Assembly (NCBI RefSeq): GCF_000516985.1
Contig: NW_006917099.1
Location: forward strand, 1,876,685-1,940,684
Reading direction: 5' to 3'
Length of the DNA stretch: 64,000 bases
DNA from: Pestalotiopsis fici W106-1
Lineage: Eukaryota > Ascomycota > Sordariomycetes > Amphisphaeriales > Sporocadaceae
Positions 45,580 to 56,525 of this stretch are shown in pieces. Under the pieces are notes generated by a model. That model searched no databases. It saw only the letters and a program-made list of their open reading frames with translations, and was not told where the DNA came from. The stretch's first letter is position 1. Each line of letters opens with the position of its first letter. The position numbers and the translations under genes were made by a program.

Positions 45580-47490
45580 TCAACCATAATATGGAAAGGT
45601 AGCAGAAGAGTTCCAGCATGACCCGTCGATATAATCGCCAGTGAGGTTCTTTACTACAACACCATTTCCAAATTCTAGGATTGCACCTCCATCTGTCGCA
45701 TTCGCATCAAATCTTGGCCACCCCTGGGCTGCAGCTGTGCCTTTTAGAAACGCTAGCAAATAGTCTTGCATCGCCTCTGAGCTCTCGACTTCAAGTTCCG
45801 GTAACTCGCCCACATCCAGCATGTACGTGCCAAATATCATTAGTACATCACTCCAGTGAAATGCTCCAAGCCAAGGGACGGGACTAATGTTGGAAAAGTT
45901 GCCTGTAAAGAAAACATTAGATATACTTTTGGCAAATCTACTCATGAGAAATGCACCAACCTGCCCAGAAATATCGATAAGTATCTAGACCATACGATTG
46001 TCGCAGCACGCTGTCTCGATAGTTGGCGCATGTCCACGCTTGTGCATTACTGATTGACGCGGTGAGATTTCCTTCGGTGGGAATCTCGGTGGCAGCATTG
46101 GATGCGACGGCAGGGCCTTTGGCCACGAGCCCCTTTTCATAGCGGTCGGTCTCGTTGGTAAAAATGTACTTTTCATCGGCTTCATCTCATTATTAGCTTG
46201 GCCTACGCGGGATTCGCCATGATTATGGTCACTTACGGATGCACCTGTTAAAGGCAATTGATGGCGTAGAGTTCCAGTTGTTTATAGTCTCGGTGAGCTG
46301 CACAAACGAAATGTGGCGCATGCACTCCAGCTCTCCCTCATAATCATCCCCATAGTTGCAGCCAAGAGCCGCTGAGAGGATATCAAAGTCCGCATACGGG
46401 TCAGGCGTCTGTGTGAGGTTGATGCGCACATCTGGAGGCTGAGAAATGATGCCAAACCTGCTAACGAGGGGGTCGTCGGGCCAAGCCAGGGTGTACTGAT
46501 GCGTAAGGCCGGCGCCTTGAGATTGACCCCAGAGCTAAGTCGAGTGTTAGTCAAGACCTTTGCTTGCGCGTTGTATTCTTGCCCACCATGATATTGTCCT
46601 TGTCACCACCAAAGAGCTCAATGTTGTCCGAGACCCATTCTACCGCAGCGCGTACATCTAGCAATGTAAGAGAAGTCTCATCCAGAGCTCTGGATTTGGG
46701 ATCTGCCGAGCATGTAAGCGATTGGATTCAGGATCAATAAAAGGCTACTCACTTCCAAACACATTGACTCGGTAATTGATTGTAATGGCTACATGTTCTT
46801 GCGACCGAGAAACCCAGTTTGTTGGCAGCTGAGACGCAATGTTGATGCCTCCGGTTACACCTCCACCCCCAGTTATGTATAGAGCAACTGGAAGTTTGGA
46901 CGTTTTATTTGCGTAACTAGGTGTCCATATTGCCAAAGACAGGCAGTCTTCAGCAGTACTCCAGGCGATTGCACCAGCATTCGTAGGCTCCCCAATGTTA
47001 ATGACTGTATTCGGAGGCTGATACATGTTCCACAAACTTGCAGTGCCAGATACAAATTGCGGGCACGCTGTAAAAAGACTATTAGTCGCATCGAATATGG
47101 TTCAATCATCTTGCAGACATACCAGGGCCAAAGTAGGTAGAATCAATGGTTTTATTGGACACCTTTGGACGTTGCGGTGGCATCCAGCGAAGATCGCCAA
47201 CCGGCGGCTATAGATAAACACGTCGAGTTAATTTGAGATGTTCACGCAATTGATTGAATGCGACATACCTGGGCATATGGCACGCGCAAAAAGTGCCGCA
47301 CGTTGGGATAAGTGTCGTTGAGTGTTCCTATAAACGTTCCAGTAGGAGTGGTTACAGTCAGGTTGGACCAATTTGAGAGGGTTCTGGGAGGCTGCCATGT
47401 CAAGTTGGCATAGTATGGATCAAACATGGCACCGAATGCACATGTTGCCGTGGCCAGAAGCCAGGTTAGCAATGTCTTTGCTACAGTCAT
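45580..47490 (-). CDS. Secreted type-B carboxylesterase-like protein
   Basis: Seven exons (minus): 47490-47269, 47207-47123, 47067-46753, 46702-46587, 46534-46237, 46179-45961, 45902-45580; 525 residues. Signal peptide at 1-21, many N-glycosylation sequons. Type-B features: FLRVPYAQPPVGDLRW, AEDCLSLAIWTP, nucleophile region LWGQSQGAGL (usual GESAG), and GAFHWSDVLM where the catalytic His is expected. The oxyanion-loop region reads YITGGGGVTGG instead of the common HGGGF. Extracellular ester hydrolysis is likely; the altered motifs leave some doubt. Same strand as the laccase. Confidence 0.88.
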
Positions 47491-48189
47491 GGCTCTTGTT
47501 TCCTACTATAGTCTCGCTATAAATGGCAATGATTTGTAGAGCTCTTGAAACGGACTACAGTGCTATTTAATAATCTCGGCAAGTCCTATTAATTGCAATG
47601 GTATACAAGAACTATGCGGGGATTCGGGCAAAATGCCCTCGGAGCGGCACCGTTTACCGTGATCTACATTTCCATTGTACACAACATGACGCTGCCAAGT
47701 CGCATTTGCAAGGTGAAGGGCCATACGGAATATTTTGTAGTGGCTAACAGGACTGGAATGGTGGAGTTTGTGGCATTTAGGCCTATAGGACTTGTTTGTG
47801 GGGGCTCGTATTTCCGAAAATCAATGAATGCGGGGGGACACACAGCTTCGCTAAGCCCAATGTGCCGATCTTGTTCGATTGGAGGCTGTTTCTAGGACGG
47901 ATCATACATCTTGCTCATTTTAATGAGCGTCACAAGTGCGACCTTGCGATTAGATACTGGTTGCCCAAGGTAAACTGTACAGTGGCCATGGTCAGCTCTG
48001 CTCGTCTACTTTGGAAACGTGTACCAAGATGGTACACATTCCCAAAGAGAACATGACAGAGTTCATATACCTTTCTTGAAATGCTTGATTAACGGAATTA
48101 TAGACAAACATCTACCTGCCTTACAATATGGGTGGTTGATAAACATTACACCAGCATCATGGTAGATACGCCCCACGACTTGCAACTCA
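47491..48189. other. Intergenic, no gene seen
   Basis: Promoter of the carboxylesterase-like gene and 3' side of the ABM protein. A 100-codon plus-strand frame at 47593 lacks motifs. Confidence 0.4.
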
Positions 48190-48846
48190 TCATTTTGCCT
48201 TGTTGACATGAACATGAAACCACTCCACTGCCTTGATGAGTCCCTTGTGAGCCTGCCCTCTGGCAACCTTGAACTCGTCTGTCCGCCGAAAAGCCTCGTG
48301 AGCTTTGGCACTTTCCCAGCCACTAATGACGACAAAGCATCGACCCTCGGCATCGCCTAGACTCTTGTGATGTACGCCTTCAGTAGCCCAGCCCCAGGTG
48401 CTACCGCGATAGCCCTCTGCGGTATACTTGGTGACTTTATCAGACCTTTCCATGGACCTTTCCCATTCGGGGTCGGCATGGGAGAAATAGAAAAATACGG
48501 GCTCAACCACTGGAGATTTGATTATGTCCTCGAGTGGTAGGCTTAGACTGACTGAGAGGTCTACCGGTGGTCTGGCGATGCAGTCTTTCCACTCATCGCC
48601 CAACGCCTCGAGATGTGGCTTGGTCTCTGCTCCTGTCCGATTCTTATCAGCGTATTCAATGCCTAGTCGTGACAAAGATAGACTATTACCAGAAAATATC
48701 ACCAATTTATTCTTCTTTTCGATATCAATTCCATAGTACCATTCACCGTAGGGGATCCTAGCCGCTATGCAATCGATGAGAGGGGTTTTCACCGAGTTCA
48801 AGTCTTTGGTGCAGTCAAGTACGATAATATTTTGGTTGGCCGACAT
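48190..48846 (-). CDS. Dimeric alpha/beta-barrel (ABM/stress-responsive type) protein
   Basis: Single exon, 218 residues, ATG at 48846, no signal peptide. The C-terminal half contains GWATEGVHHKSLGDAEG, FVVISGWESAKAHEAFRRT and VEWFHVHV, which fit the ferredoxin-like dimeric barrel of ABM (antibiotic biosynthesis monooxygenase) and stress-responsive A/B-barrel proteins; the first half may be a second, more diverged barrel repeat. Small cytosolic barrel proteins of this kind are often found beside oxidative or polyketide genes and can act as cofactor-free monooxygenases or cyclases. The exact role here is unknown. Confidence 0.75.
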   Translation of the reverse strand: MSANQNIIVLDCTKDLNSVKTPLIDCIAARIPYGEWYYGIDIEKKNKLVIFSGNSLSLSRLGIEYADKNRTGAETKPHLEALGDEWKDCIARPPVDLSVSLSLPLEDIIKSPVVEPVFFYFSHADPEWERSMERSDKVTKYTAEGYRGSTWGWATEGVHHKSLGDAEGRCFVVISGWESAKAHEAFRRTDEFKVARGQAHKGLIKAVEWFHVHVNKAK

Positions 48847-50002
48847 TTTTATTCAGCCTGCGGCCTTTGGTTGTCGAAAATATCTTCGAGAGTGAGGAAT
48901 TGATTCATTTTTGAGGATGCTGAGGAGGGCCGTTGACGTTGACGATGCCACTTGCTCACATAAATAAGCTTCATCCGATGGGGAACTTGGTGCCTCTCCA
49001 ATGGATGACGCAATGAACTCAAAATTCAAGGACCTGATTACCCCTAAATTTGTCAATGACCATGACAGATGGGAAACATTTTGAGAATCGTAAAACTTCA
49101 TGAGTCCGGTCAAAGTCAGCTGATATACACGAGCTGCCAATCCTCTAGACCTGTGGCAACGGCTGACTGCCATGATATTCACTGGTCGGAGGCATTGCGT
49201 GGTTACTTTGAAATTACCATCGAAGAACCTGGCGCTAGAGTGTAATCACCTCATCGCTCTCAATTGTGTGCAGGGCATGTATCTCGAGGATCAACACTTG
49301 GTGAAAGGCCGGATACTGGGGGCGGTGCAGATTCGGACAAGTGTTTGTGGCTTGAAGGGATGTGCAGGTCAAACACGTGGGCTGAAGATAGACTCGTGGA
49401 CCTGAAATGATGAATCCAACTGCCGTGGGCCCGGGGGACGAGCACGTCCCAAATGCCCTTGTTTTGCACCGACACCACCTTGGTACCTCGAAGACTGGGT
49501 GTAGGTACCTAGTGTCAAGTGGGGGCTGCCTGCCTGGCTATACTCTCTCGGGATATTATCAACTATCGCGAGTATAGCTTCGGTAGTTCCCGCCAACCAA
49601 AGTTGAGCTTGGTGTCCGATCCATCTGGTATTTAAAGAATTTCATAATTCCGCATGCAATAGAGTTCAATATTCTTTCGAAATCACCATTTTATTATTCA
49701 ATGTGAAACTCGAGAGCATGGCCTGGACAGATCATTGGATGACCAGGATTCATCATCGTGGCGGACACGGAAGTAGATAACATCCGTATTTACGCGCATC
49801 ACTGGCGCAAGTCTACCCCGCACCGCATAGCAACAGCGATGATGGATTGATCATCACGGATAAAAGTCCTTAAATCCGATATTGAAATATCATGGAACGA
49901 CGTATAAATTCGGACCCCAATGTAGGTAGGATACTGTTTCCATAGCTGCGTTTAGCAATTCATCACATAGACACAAGATCTTCAGTACCAGACAACGAAA
50001 CA
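48847..50002. other. Intergenic, 1.2 kb, no supported gene
   Basis: A minus-strand frame at 49182-48853 has some acetyltransferase-like wording (AVSRCHRSRGLAARV) but no full domain. The last 150 bp hold the promoter of the aldo-keto reductase. Confidence 0.4.
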
Positions 50003-51285
50003 ATGGCTTCAGTACCAAAGTCTTTACAGGAAAGTGCCGATGCGACCCAAGTCTCGTATCAACAGCTGGGAAAATGTGGACTTCGAGTCTCGGTGCCCAT
50101 TCTCGGTGCCATGTCTTTTGGTGAGTGCCAATGCCGGCAAGCCTCGTAGTTTTGCCGACCTGCCCACTGACATGAAGCAATGTAGGCCACAAGGACTGGC
50201 AACCATGGGTCGTAGATGACCAGGAAGAAGTCAACAAGCTCCTCAAGGGTGCATATGACCGCGGGCTCAACACCTGGGATACCGCCAACGTGTACTCTAA
50301 TGGTGTATCAGAGATCATGATCGGTAAGTGACCCCGAAAGACCATTGGCGTTGGGCCTCGATACTGTAACCAGCAACGTTCCACTTACATCCGAATAGCC
50401 AAGGCCATCAAAAAGTATGAGATACCCAGACACAAGTTGGTCTTGCTTACCAAGTGCTTCGGAACGGTCGGAGAGGAACCTGGCGTAATGCACATGAAGT
50501 ACGGCGACTTGATGAAACAATCCAAGGACTATGTGAACCAGGGCGGCCTGTCCAGAGCTGCCATTTTCAATGCCGTCGACGCCAGTCTGAAGCGATTGGA
50601 CACCGACTACATTGACCTCCTCCAGATTCATCGCTATGACCCGACTGTGCCGCCCGAAGAGACGATGAAAGCTCTGCACGACTTGGTCCAGAGCGGCAAG
50701 GTTCGGTATATTGGTATGTAGACTCGTTCCCCTCACTCTCCTCGGAAGCGCCTACTGATGCAGCGGCCAGGCGCATCGTCAATGTGGACATATCAATTCG
50801 CCCGACTGCAGACCATTGCCGAGACTCGCGGCTGGACCCCGTTTGTCAGCATGCAAAACCATTACTCGCTCTGCTACCGCGAGGAAGAGCGCGAAATGAA
50901 CAAGTACTGCCACGAGACGGGCGTTGGCCTCATTCCTTGGTCGCCGCTGTACCGCGGCCTGTTGGCACGGCCGCTTGACTCGGAACCCACGGTTCGAGAA
51001 GAATCCACAAAGGGCACGCGGTTCGAGACCAAGCGCGGCGACAAGGACACTCCGGACTCGATCATCATTTCCAGGGTCGAGGAGCTCGCGGGAAAGAAGG
51101 GCTGGAAGATGAGCCACGTTGCGCTGGCCTGGATTATTCAAAAGGGCACCACTCCAATCGTGGGGTTCAGTAACCTATCAAGGCTTGAGGAGGCTGCTGC
51201 TGTGAGGGGCAAGACCTTGACGGATGAGGAGATCAAGTACTTGGAGGAACCCTATAAGCCCAAGGAAATCGTGGGTCACTTTTGA
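50003..51285 (+). CDS. Aldo-keto reductase (aryl-alcohol/versiconal-reductase type)
   Basis: Exons 50003-50120, 50186-50323, 50399-50713, 50771-51285; 361 residues. The last intron has two close AGs; only the acceptor ending GGCCAG keeps frame. The tetrad fits the family: Asp and Tyr in [12 protein letters not shown], Lys in LVLLTKCFG, His in [17 protein letters not shown]-binding elements follow ([17 protein letters not shown]). It reduces aldehydes or ketones in the cytosol; resemblance to aryl-alcohol dehydrogenases and to the reductases of polyketide pathways such as versiconal acetate reductase is from memory of the family. Confidence 0.93.
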
Positions 51286-51899
51286 GCTTTGTTATGCTGG
51301 TACGATTCTGGAATGCCTAATATGGGTCTGATTCCAGGTGCACTTGTACAAGTTTGTCATTTATTTGAACAAGATGATGTAGAATACATTTCAGAGCAAA
51401 TGTGATATTGAGCTGGTATACTAACTCCATGTGCCATGCATCAGTTTGGGAACTTTTCGCCGGGAATTGCATTCTTGCGTCCAGTGTCTTGAAACCCGAC
51501 GATTTAGCAGTGCATTCGCTAAATTTATAGCGGGCGGCACAGGCACGGGTCGCTAAATGCTTTGGGGTAGTTACCTTATTGCAGGTGCGGAGACTGCTGC
51601 TCACCTAATTCAACGGCCAAGGCAATTTTCGGCGATATTCATCTCGAGTTTGGGCTGCCGAATGAACGTGCCGTATATTTTCAATCTTGGAACGAGGGAA
51701 ATTGACATTGGTAAAAGCATTTGTCTGTTGCGAAAGCATTCATCGTACGGAATCCCAGCTATCCGCACATTCTCATAAACCAGTCAATGAGATGCGTCAT
51801 GTGACGTCAAAAGTGTGATCAAATTAACGTAGGCATCTAGTAAAGAACCACAATCATATGGTTGAATTATACCCATGACAGGCGGGGAAGGTATCTACT
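51286..51899. other. Intergenic between convergent genes
   Basis: 3' UTRs; no gene seen. Confidence 0.4.
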
Positions 51900-53053
51900 T
51901 TAGTCTACTGGATACTTGGTGCCACCTTGACGTCTGACTTCGTCCATGATCTCGAGAACACGAATGGTCTCAGACCAAGGCATGATGCTACTCTCCTTCT
52001 TTCCAGCCGCGAGGTCTAGTGCTGTATTATCGGCCTCGTAGATGAAGCCTTGCTGGGGTCTTTGGTAGTCGTACTTCTTTCCCTTGGGCTTCTCGTCTCC
52101 AGTCCATTTCGGGTACACGGTGAATGATCTAGGGTGGGAGGGTACGTGACCTTCCACTTCTACAAACCCATCGGTACCGTCAATGGTGGCAATAGTATTG
52201 CTAGAGGCGGGAGTAGCTCCATAGGCTCGCTCCGTTGACGAGGTGACAATGGCCTGACGATCGGTGCTGGGGTGGTGAAGAAGGATGGTCGTCGTGACTT
52301 CGATGCCGTCCACAAAGGACTGGGCGGCCTTGATAGTTGGCATTTCTCTCTGCGCTGGCGCATCGGCTTCTAGCGTCAAGATTGCCCAAGTCAAGGGGTA
52401 AATGCCAATATCAAGCAAGGAGCCAGCACCGAGGCTCACATCCTTGTAACGTGAAGTAGAAGGTAGTCCGGCAATGTCCAAGTACATTTGAAAGTCCGAA
52501 GTTGTCCGAAACACGTTGCCAATGGCCTTGTCCTTGTACAGCAGCTTTCTCAGGTCTGCAACCAGGGGACGGTGACGAAGCCACATGGCCTCTGCAATGT
52601 AAACACCCTTTGCTTTGGCGGCGGCAAAAACTTCCTTTGCTTCCTTGGCATTAAGCGTAAAGGCCTTTTCGCAGAGAACGTTCTTGCCAGCAGCAATGGC
52701 ATTGAGACAATCTCGCTTGTGAAAGCCGTGAGGGCTTCCAATGTATATGCAGTCCACGTTTGGGTCCTGGTAGACCTCTTCGTAGCTGCCATACAAGGCA
52801 GGCTTGGCCTCGGTATCCTTGAGAAGCTTTTCTGCAAAGTCTTTACTCTTTCCCAAGCTGGACGAGCCAATTGCCTGTATGATGTGATTTGCCTTGGCGT
52901 CAGTGCGAGGCATTACCAAATCTCCCACGAACCATGATGAAATCAGGCCCGTAGCTACGAGTGGAAAGTGTCAGTACGGACATCAATAACCTAGCAACAA
53001 TTGGACTTACTGATGATGCCCCAACGGCAAGTTGGAATGTCTGAAGAAGTCAT
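51900..53053 (-). CDS. Gfo/Idh/MocA dehydrogenase (dihydrodiol/D-xylose dehydrogenase type)
   Basis: Exons 53053-53011 and 52954-51900; 365 residues. N-terminal Rossmann start CRWGIITTGLIS, then IYIGSPHGFHKRDCLNAIAAGKNVLCEKAFTL, where EKA replaces the family EKP, and GAGSLLDIGIYPLTW in the catalytic alpha/beta domain (His less clear). The pattern is that of dimeric trans-dihydrodiol dehydrogenase or NADP D-xylose dehydrogenase. Soluble oxidoreductase acting on a sugar or aromatic diol; either would fit its oxidative neighbours. The short first exon was placed by frame and GT-AG sites. Confidence 0.9.
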
Positions 53054-54432
53054 GTCGTTTTTTGTATACTCCAGGTTTACGCAAATTCAAACTGGTCAAA
53101 GGTCGGGATAATTTAAACTGCCAAAGACAAAAGTGCTGAGCGATGGCGGGGTCGAAATAATTCACTCTGAAGAAGTGAAGCGACTTTTTGGCGGGGCACT
53201 GGGGGAGTGCGGGGCAGCTGTAGGTGGAAAAGCCACTGAAAACTGCGCAGTGACGCATCTCGAATTTACAGTGCTGACAAGAACTTTATAGGGCAATTCT
53301 TCTCGCTTATTAGTGGATTGAAGCACTTTGCTTACTTGCAGTCAGATCATCTAGCTGCTGACAACTCATTTCTGGAATTCGTCATCGAAGCTGAAATTCG
53401 ATCGATTAGACTTGCATGGTTGATGAACTGATAGGACGGTTTGCTCCGTGCCATGTGCATCGTGCATCGTGCCTAGATAACTTCAGGCCATAATTCATGC
53501 TTGCTCGCTCAAAGAGCGTTATGACAGTCACAATGTCAAGCTTGCACGAGAAGGACTTATTCCACCAGTCGGCCGCCAAAGAAACTTTGAAGCAATGAGT
53601 CAGATATTGAAATGTTGACATGAAATATGGGCCCAAGATCAAGAGATCCATATCATATTGTATAGTGTAGGCGGTCTACCACGCAATGTTGGACTGATAG
53701 TGCATATCCTTGGAGGCCCATGAAGAACTTGAAGTCGTACGTCATTTATCGTGCAGCCTGGGATCAGTGGAATAAAGTGCTCTCGGCTGGCGATGTTTCC
53801 AAACCACCGGGGTGCACCATTGCCCCCTTGCACAAGGTATCAAGAATACCTGCGCCATCGCGAATCCTACGCATGCCGAATGTCTTGTACAAATCGAAAC
53901 AGTCTTCCATTCTTTCGAGACGAGAGACCGTTTCCTAATTGGGCCTGCCGCTCCGATGCTACCGTGTAACCGATTGGACTGTGGACAATACAAATGACCT
54001 CCCTCGACAACATGCTCCGGCATGGCCATACTCGTTACGTATGCTGACTGCTCAAAGTCTATCATTAACAGTGCTGGGACCTGGTAGTAGCCCGATAATC
54101 ATGCCTGTTCTTGGGACAATCTCACCTTTTCACAAATCATCTCAGATCGTGCAAGTTTAAGAAATTATATGAAATGTCTTTCAAATGTCATGTTTGGCAA
54201 AACGCATCTGCTGCGCCGCATCGCTCAAACTTGGAACAGCATGGCTCAAGGCGAGATCATCCAGTAGGATAGACCGTTACTACTGGGTCCTTCAGTAGGG
54301 GGAGTCGATAATCCAGGGATCGTTAAACCATCATGGGTTACGCCTTGGAGAAATCCGCACACCTCTATTATTCTCGACCATCAACTCTTGGTTACCACTA
54401 ATCTCTACACTATTGTGACACTGGCTATGCAA
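53054..54432. other. Intergenic, 1.4 kb, no supported gene
   Basis: Promoter of the Gfo/Idh gene at its left. Short frames at 53400-54160 on both strands lack motifs. Confidence 0.4.
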
Positions 54433-56025
54433 CTAAGCCTGTTTGCTTTCCTTGATACCCTCACGGAGAACGTTGATCTGTTTCTTGATCTCAACCCACA
54501 GCACAAGATCATCCAGGTTGTCATCATCGTCGTCAATGGCGATCCCGACCCACTCATCTTCGAGATCTTTCATAAACTCCTTCTTCTGCTTCTTCCCTCT
54601 TCCCTCGTCAGACTTGCGTGCCAGCGCAAGCAAGGCCGCCACAAATGCCTCTTGCATGTAGGCAAAGCTGAACTTGTCGGTAATCTCGGCAATGGCCTTG
54701 CAGAGCTTGTCTGGAAAGTCAATGTCCTTGTTATCCTTGAGCTTGCCCTGCCAAAAGTGACAATAGGCGATGCGCTCCTCGAGATTCGGGTTGGGAAAAA
54801 AGTACTTTCTGTCGAACCGTGAAGGGCGTTTCTACCGCCTTGTTAGTGTTTTCCTCCACTTGAACCCAAGAGAAATGACTCACTGAGATTCCGGGATCCA
54901 GTCTCTCCAGATGGTTCGTGCTTCCAACGATAAAAATACCATCGTTACTCTTCAAACCGTCGACCTCGTTGAGAAAGTAGCTGCGCACGCTATCGCTGAT
55001 GAGCGAGTCCAGGTCTTCAAAGACGAGGTAGCACGGTGCAAACTGACGGGCCTTGCCAAAGACCTGCTTGATTGAGTATTCTGGTCCTTGGTACTGATTT
55101 CGGAAAAGAAACGAATCATCAGCTTGGAATTTCAGGTCATGGAACTTACGACAGAAATGGCACCCACTGAGAATAGGCTCCGCACATAGAGCGTAGGAAT
55201 CGAGGCCGGCTTGTGCTTGTACAATGTGTTCATCATGGCTTTGATGCTAATGGTCTTGCCATTGCCCGGCGGTCCGTAGTAGATGATGCCACGCTTCCAG
55301 GGTACCTTGAGATGAGTATACGTCTCCCGGGATGAGAAGAAGGATAGGTGATCGTCAATGATGCTCTCCTTCATCTGGGGGTCAAGAATGACGCTATCCC
55401 AGCTAGCATTTCGAAACGACTCGTAGAGATCCTTGCTCTTTTGCCAGTAGCCACCATCAAAGACCCAGACTTCCTCGTGCAAGTCTGCATTCCAGCGTCC
55501 AGCTTCCAGAATGAGCTGATGGGCCTTTTGCTTTTCAGTGGTGAGGATGTAAAAGTTCTGTACTGTAGGGTACGAAGCCTGTCCATCCCTTCCATCGACA
55601 AAGTAGACGATAAAGTCAGACTCCTTCCACTTGTACATGTACTTGCCAAAGAGAGCACGTTCAATCAAACCTCCCCTGGCGCCATCGAGTCTCCTGGTTG
55701 GCGGCACGTAAATGTCCCACTGCAAAGAGCTTGGCAAACCGCCGTTATTCTCCTCAATGACTTCAAAGCTTGCAAAGCCTGCTTGGGCATAAGCCAGCAA
55801 GTTACAACTTCCTGCTGGACTCACCACAATTTGCAGGTTGGGATACTGCTTGGTCAAGGCGCTGGTGATGTATGCGTCGGTGTTGGTGCGTCGGGCACTC
55901 GAGTGCTTGAAGAATGACTTGGTAGCGGCATCCTCGTGATGACTTGACTGTGCCGGTATTGCTGACGGTTTTGAAGTTCCATCACTGACGCATTCATAGT
56001 AGAGCGCTTCAATCTCGTCAGACAT
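54433..56025 (-). CDS. BCS1-like AAA ATPase
   Basis: Exons (minus) 56025-55150, 55093-54884, 54831-54433; 494 residues. Walker A GPPGNGKT at 251-258, Walker B LVFEDLD at 315-321, sensor-like IFIVGSTNHLERLDP, and the arginine region KRPSRFDRKYFF, followed by a helical lid. The order matches the BCS1 group of AAA ATPases. BCS1 itself has an N-terminal membrane anchor for mitochondrial import of the Rieske protein; here the first 60 residues are polar and no transmembrane segment is seen, so it is more likely one of the many soluble fungal BCS1-like paralogs. The tail has an acidic run (DDDDDN) near 456. Confidence 0.9.
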
Positions 56026-56525
56026 CTTGTTGGTGTTGACTGGGCTATCCTGGAATATGTATATTACTAGGAACAAGATGGTGGTGGTTCAAGAGAGATA
56101 TAAAGACTCAGCTAATTGCACCATGTAAACTGCACTGCTTCAGGAATCCGGCTGCCTGGCGCCCGTAAGCACAGATCTACCCCTTGCCTAAGCATCGGTT
56201 CAGGGCCCAGGCTTCAGCATCCCAAATGCGGGGAAGACTCGCTGCGCCACGGTGAACTGGCATGCCACTTTTGGAAAGGTGCCGGACTATCAGTGTAACA
56301 TTGGTATTTGCTAGCATTGAACAACACTTTTCTGAGGCTATTTGTACAACGCATCCATTACAATAAACTTTTCGTCATGACCTGCAAACCACATTCCAAA
56401 CATAAACCGACATCTGAAAGTATTAGAGCAAGATTCCCTTGGTCTGTGCTAATGGACTTGTTTCTCAAAGAGTCTGATGCTGTTTGTCATTGCATTTGAG
56501 AAAGCACCTTATCGTCCTCTAAGGA
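56026..56525. other. Intergenic, no gene seen
   Basis: Promoter of the AAA ATPase and 3' UTR of the coiled-coil gene. Confidence 0.4.

Noticed and set aside
48853..49182. Possible GNAT acetyltransferase on minus
   Set aside because: Only a short resemblance (SRGLAARV); no complete acetyl-CoA-binding motif or supporting exons.
36971..53053. A classical secondary-metabolite cluster with a PKS, NRPS or terpene synthase
   Set aside because: No backbone enzyme, acyl-carrier or adenylation motif was found anywhere in the window.
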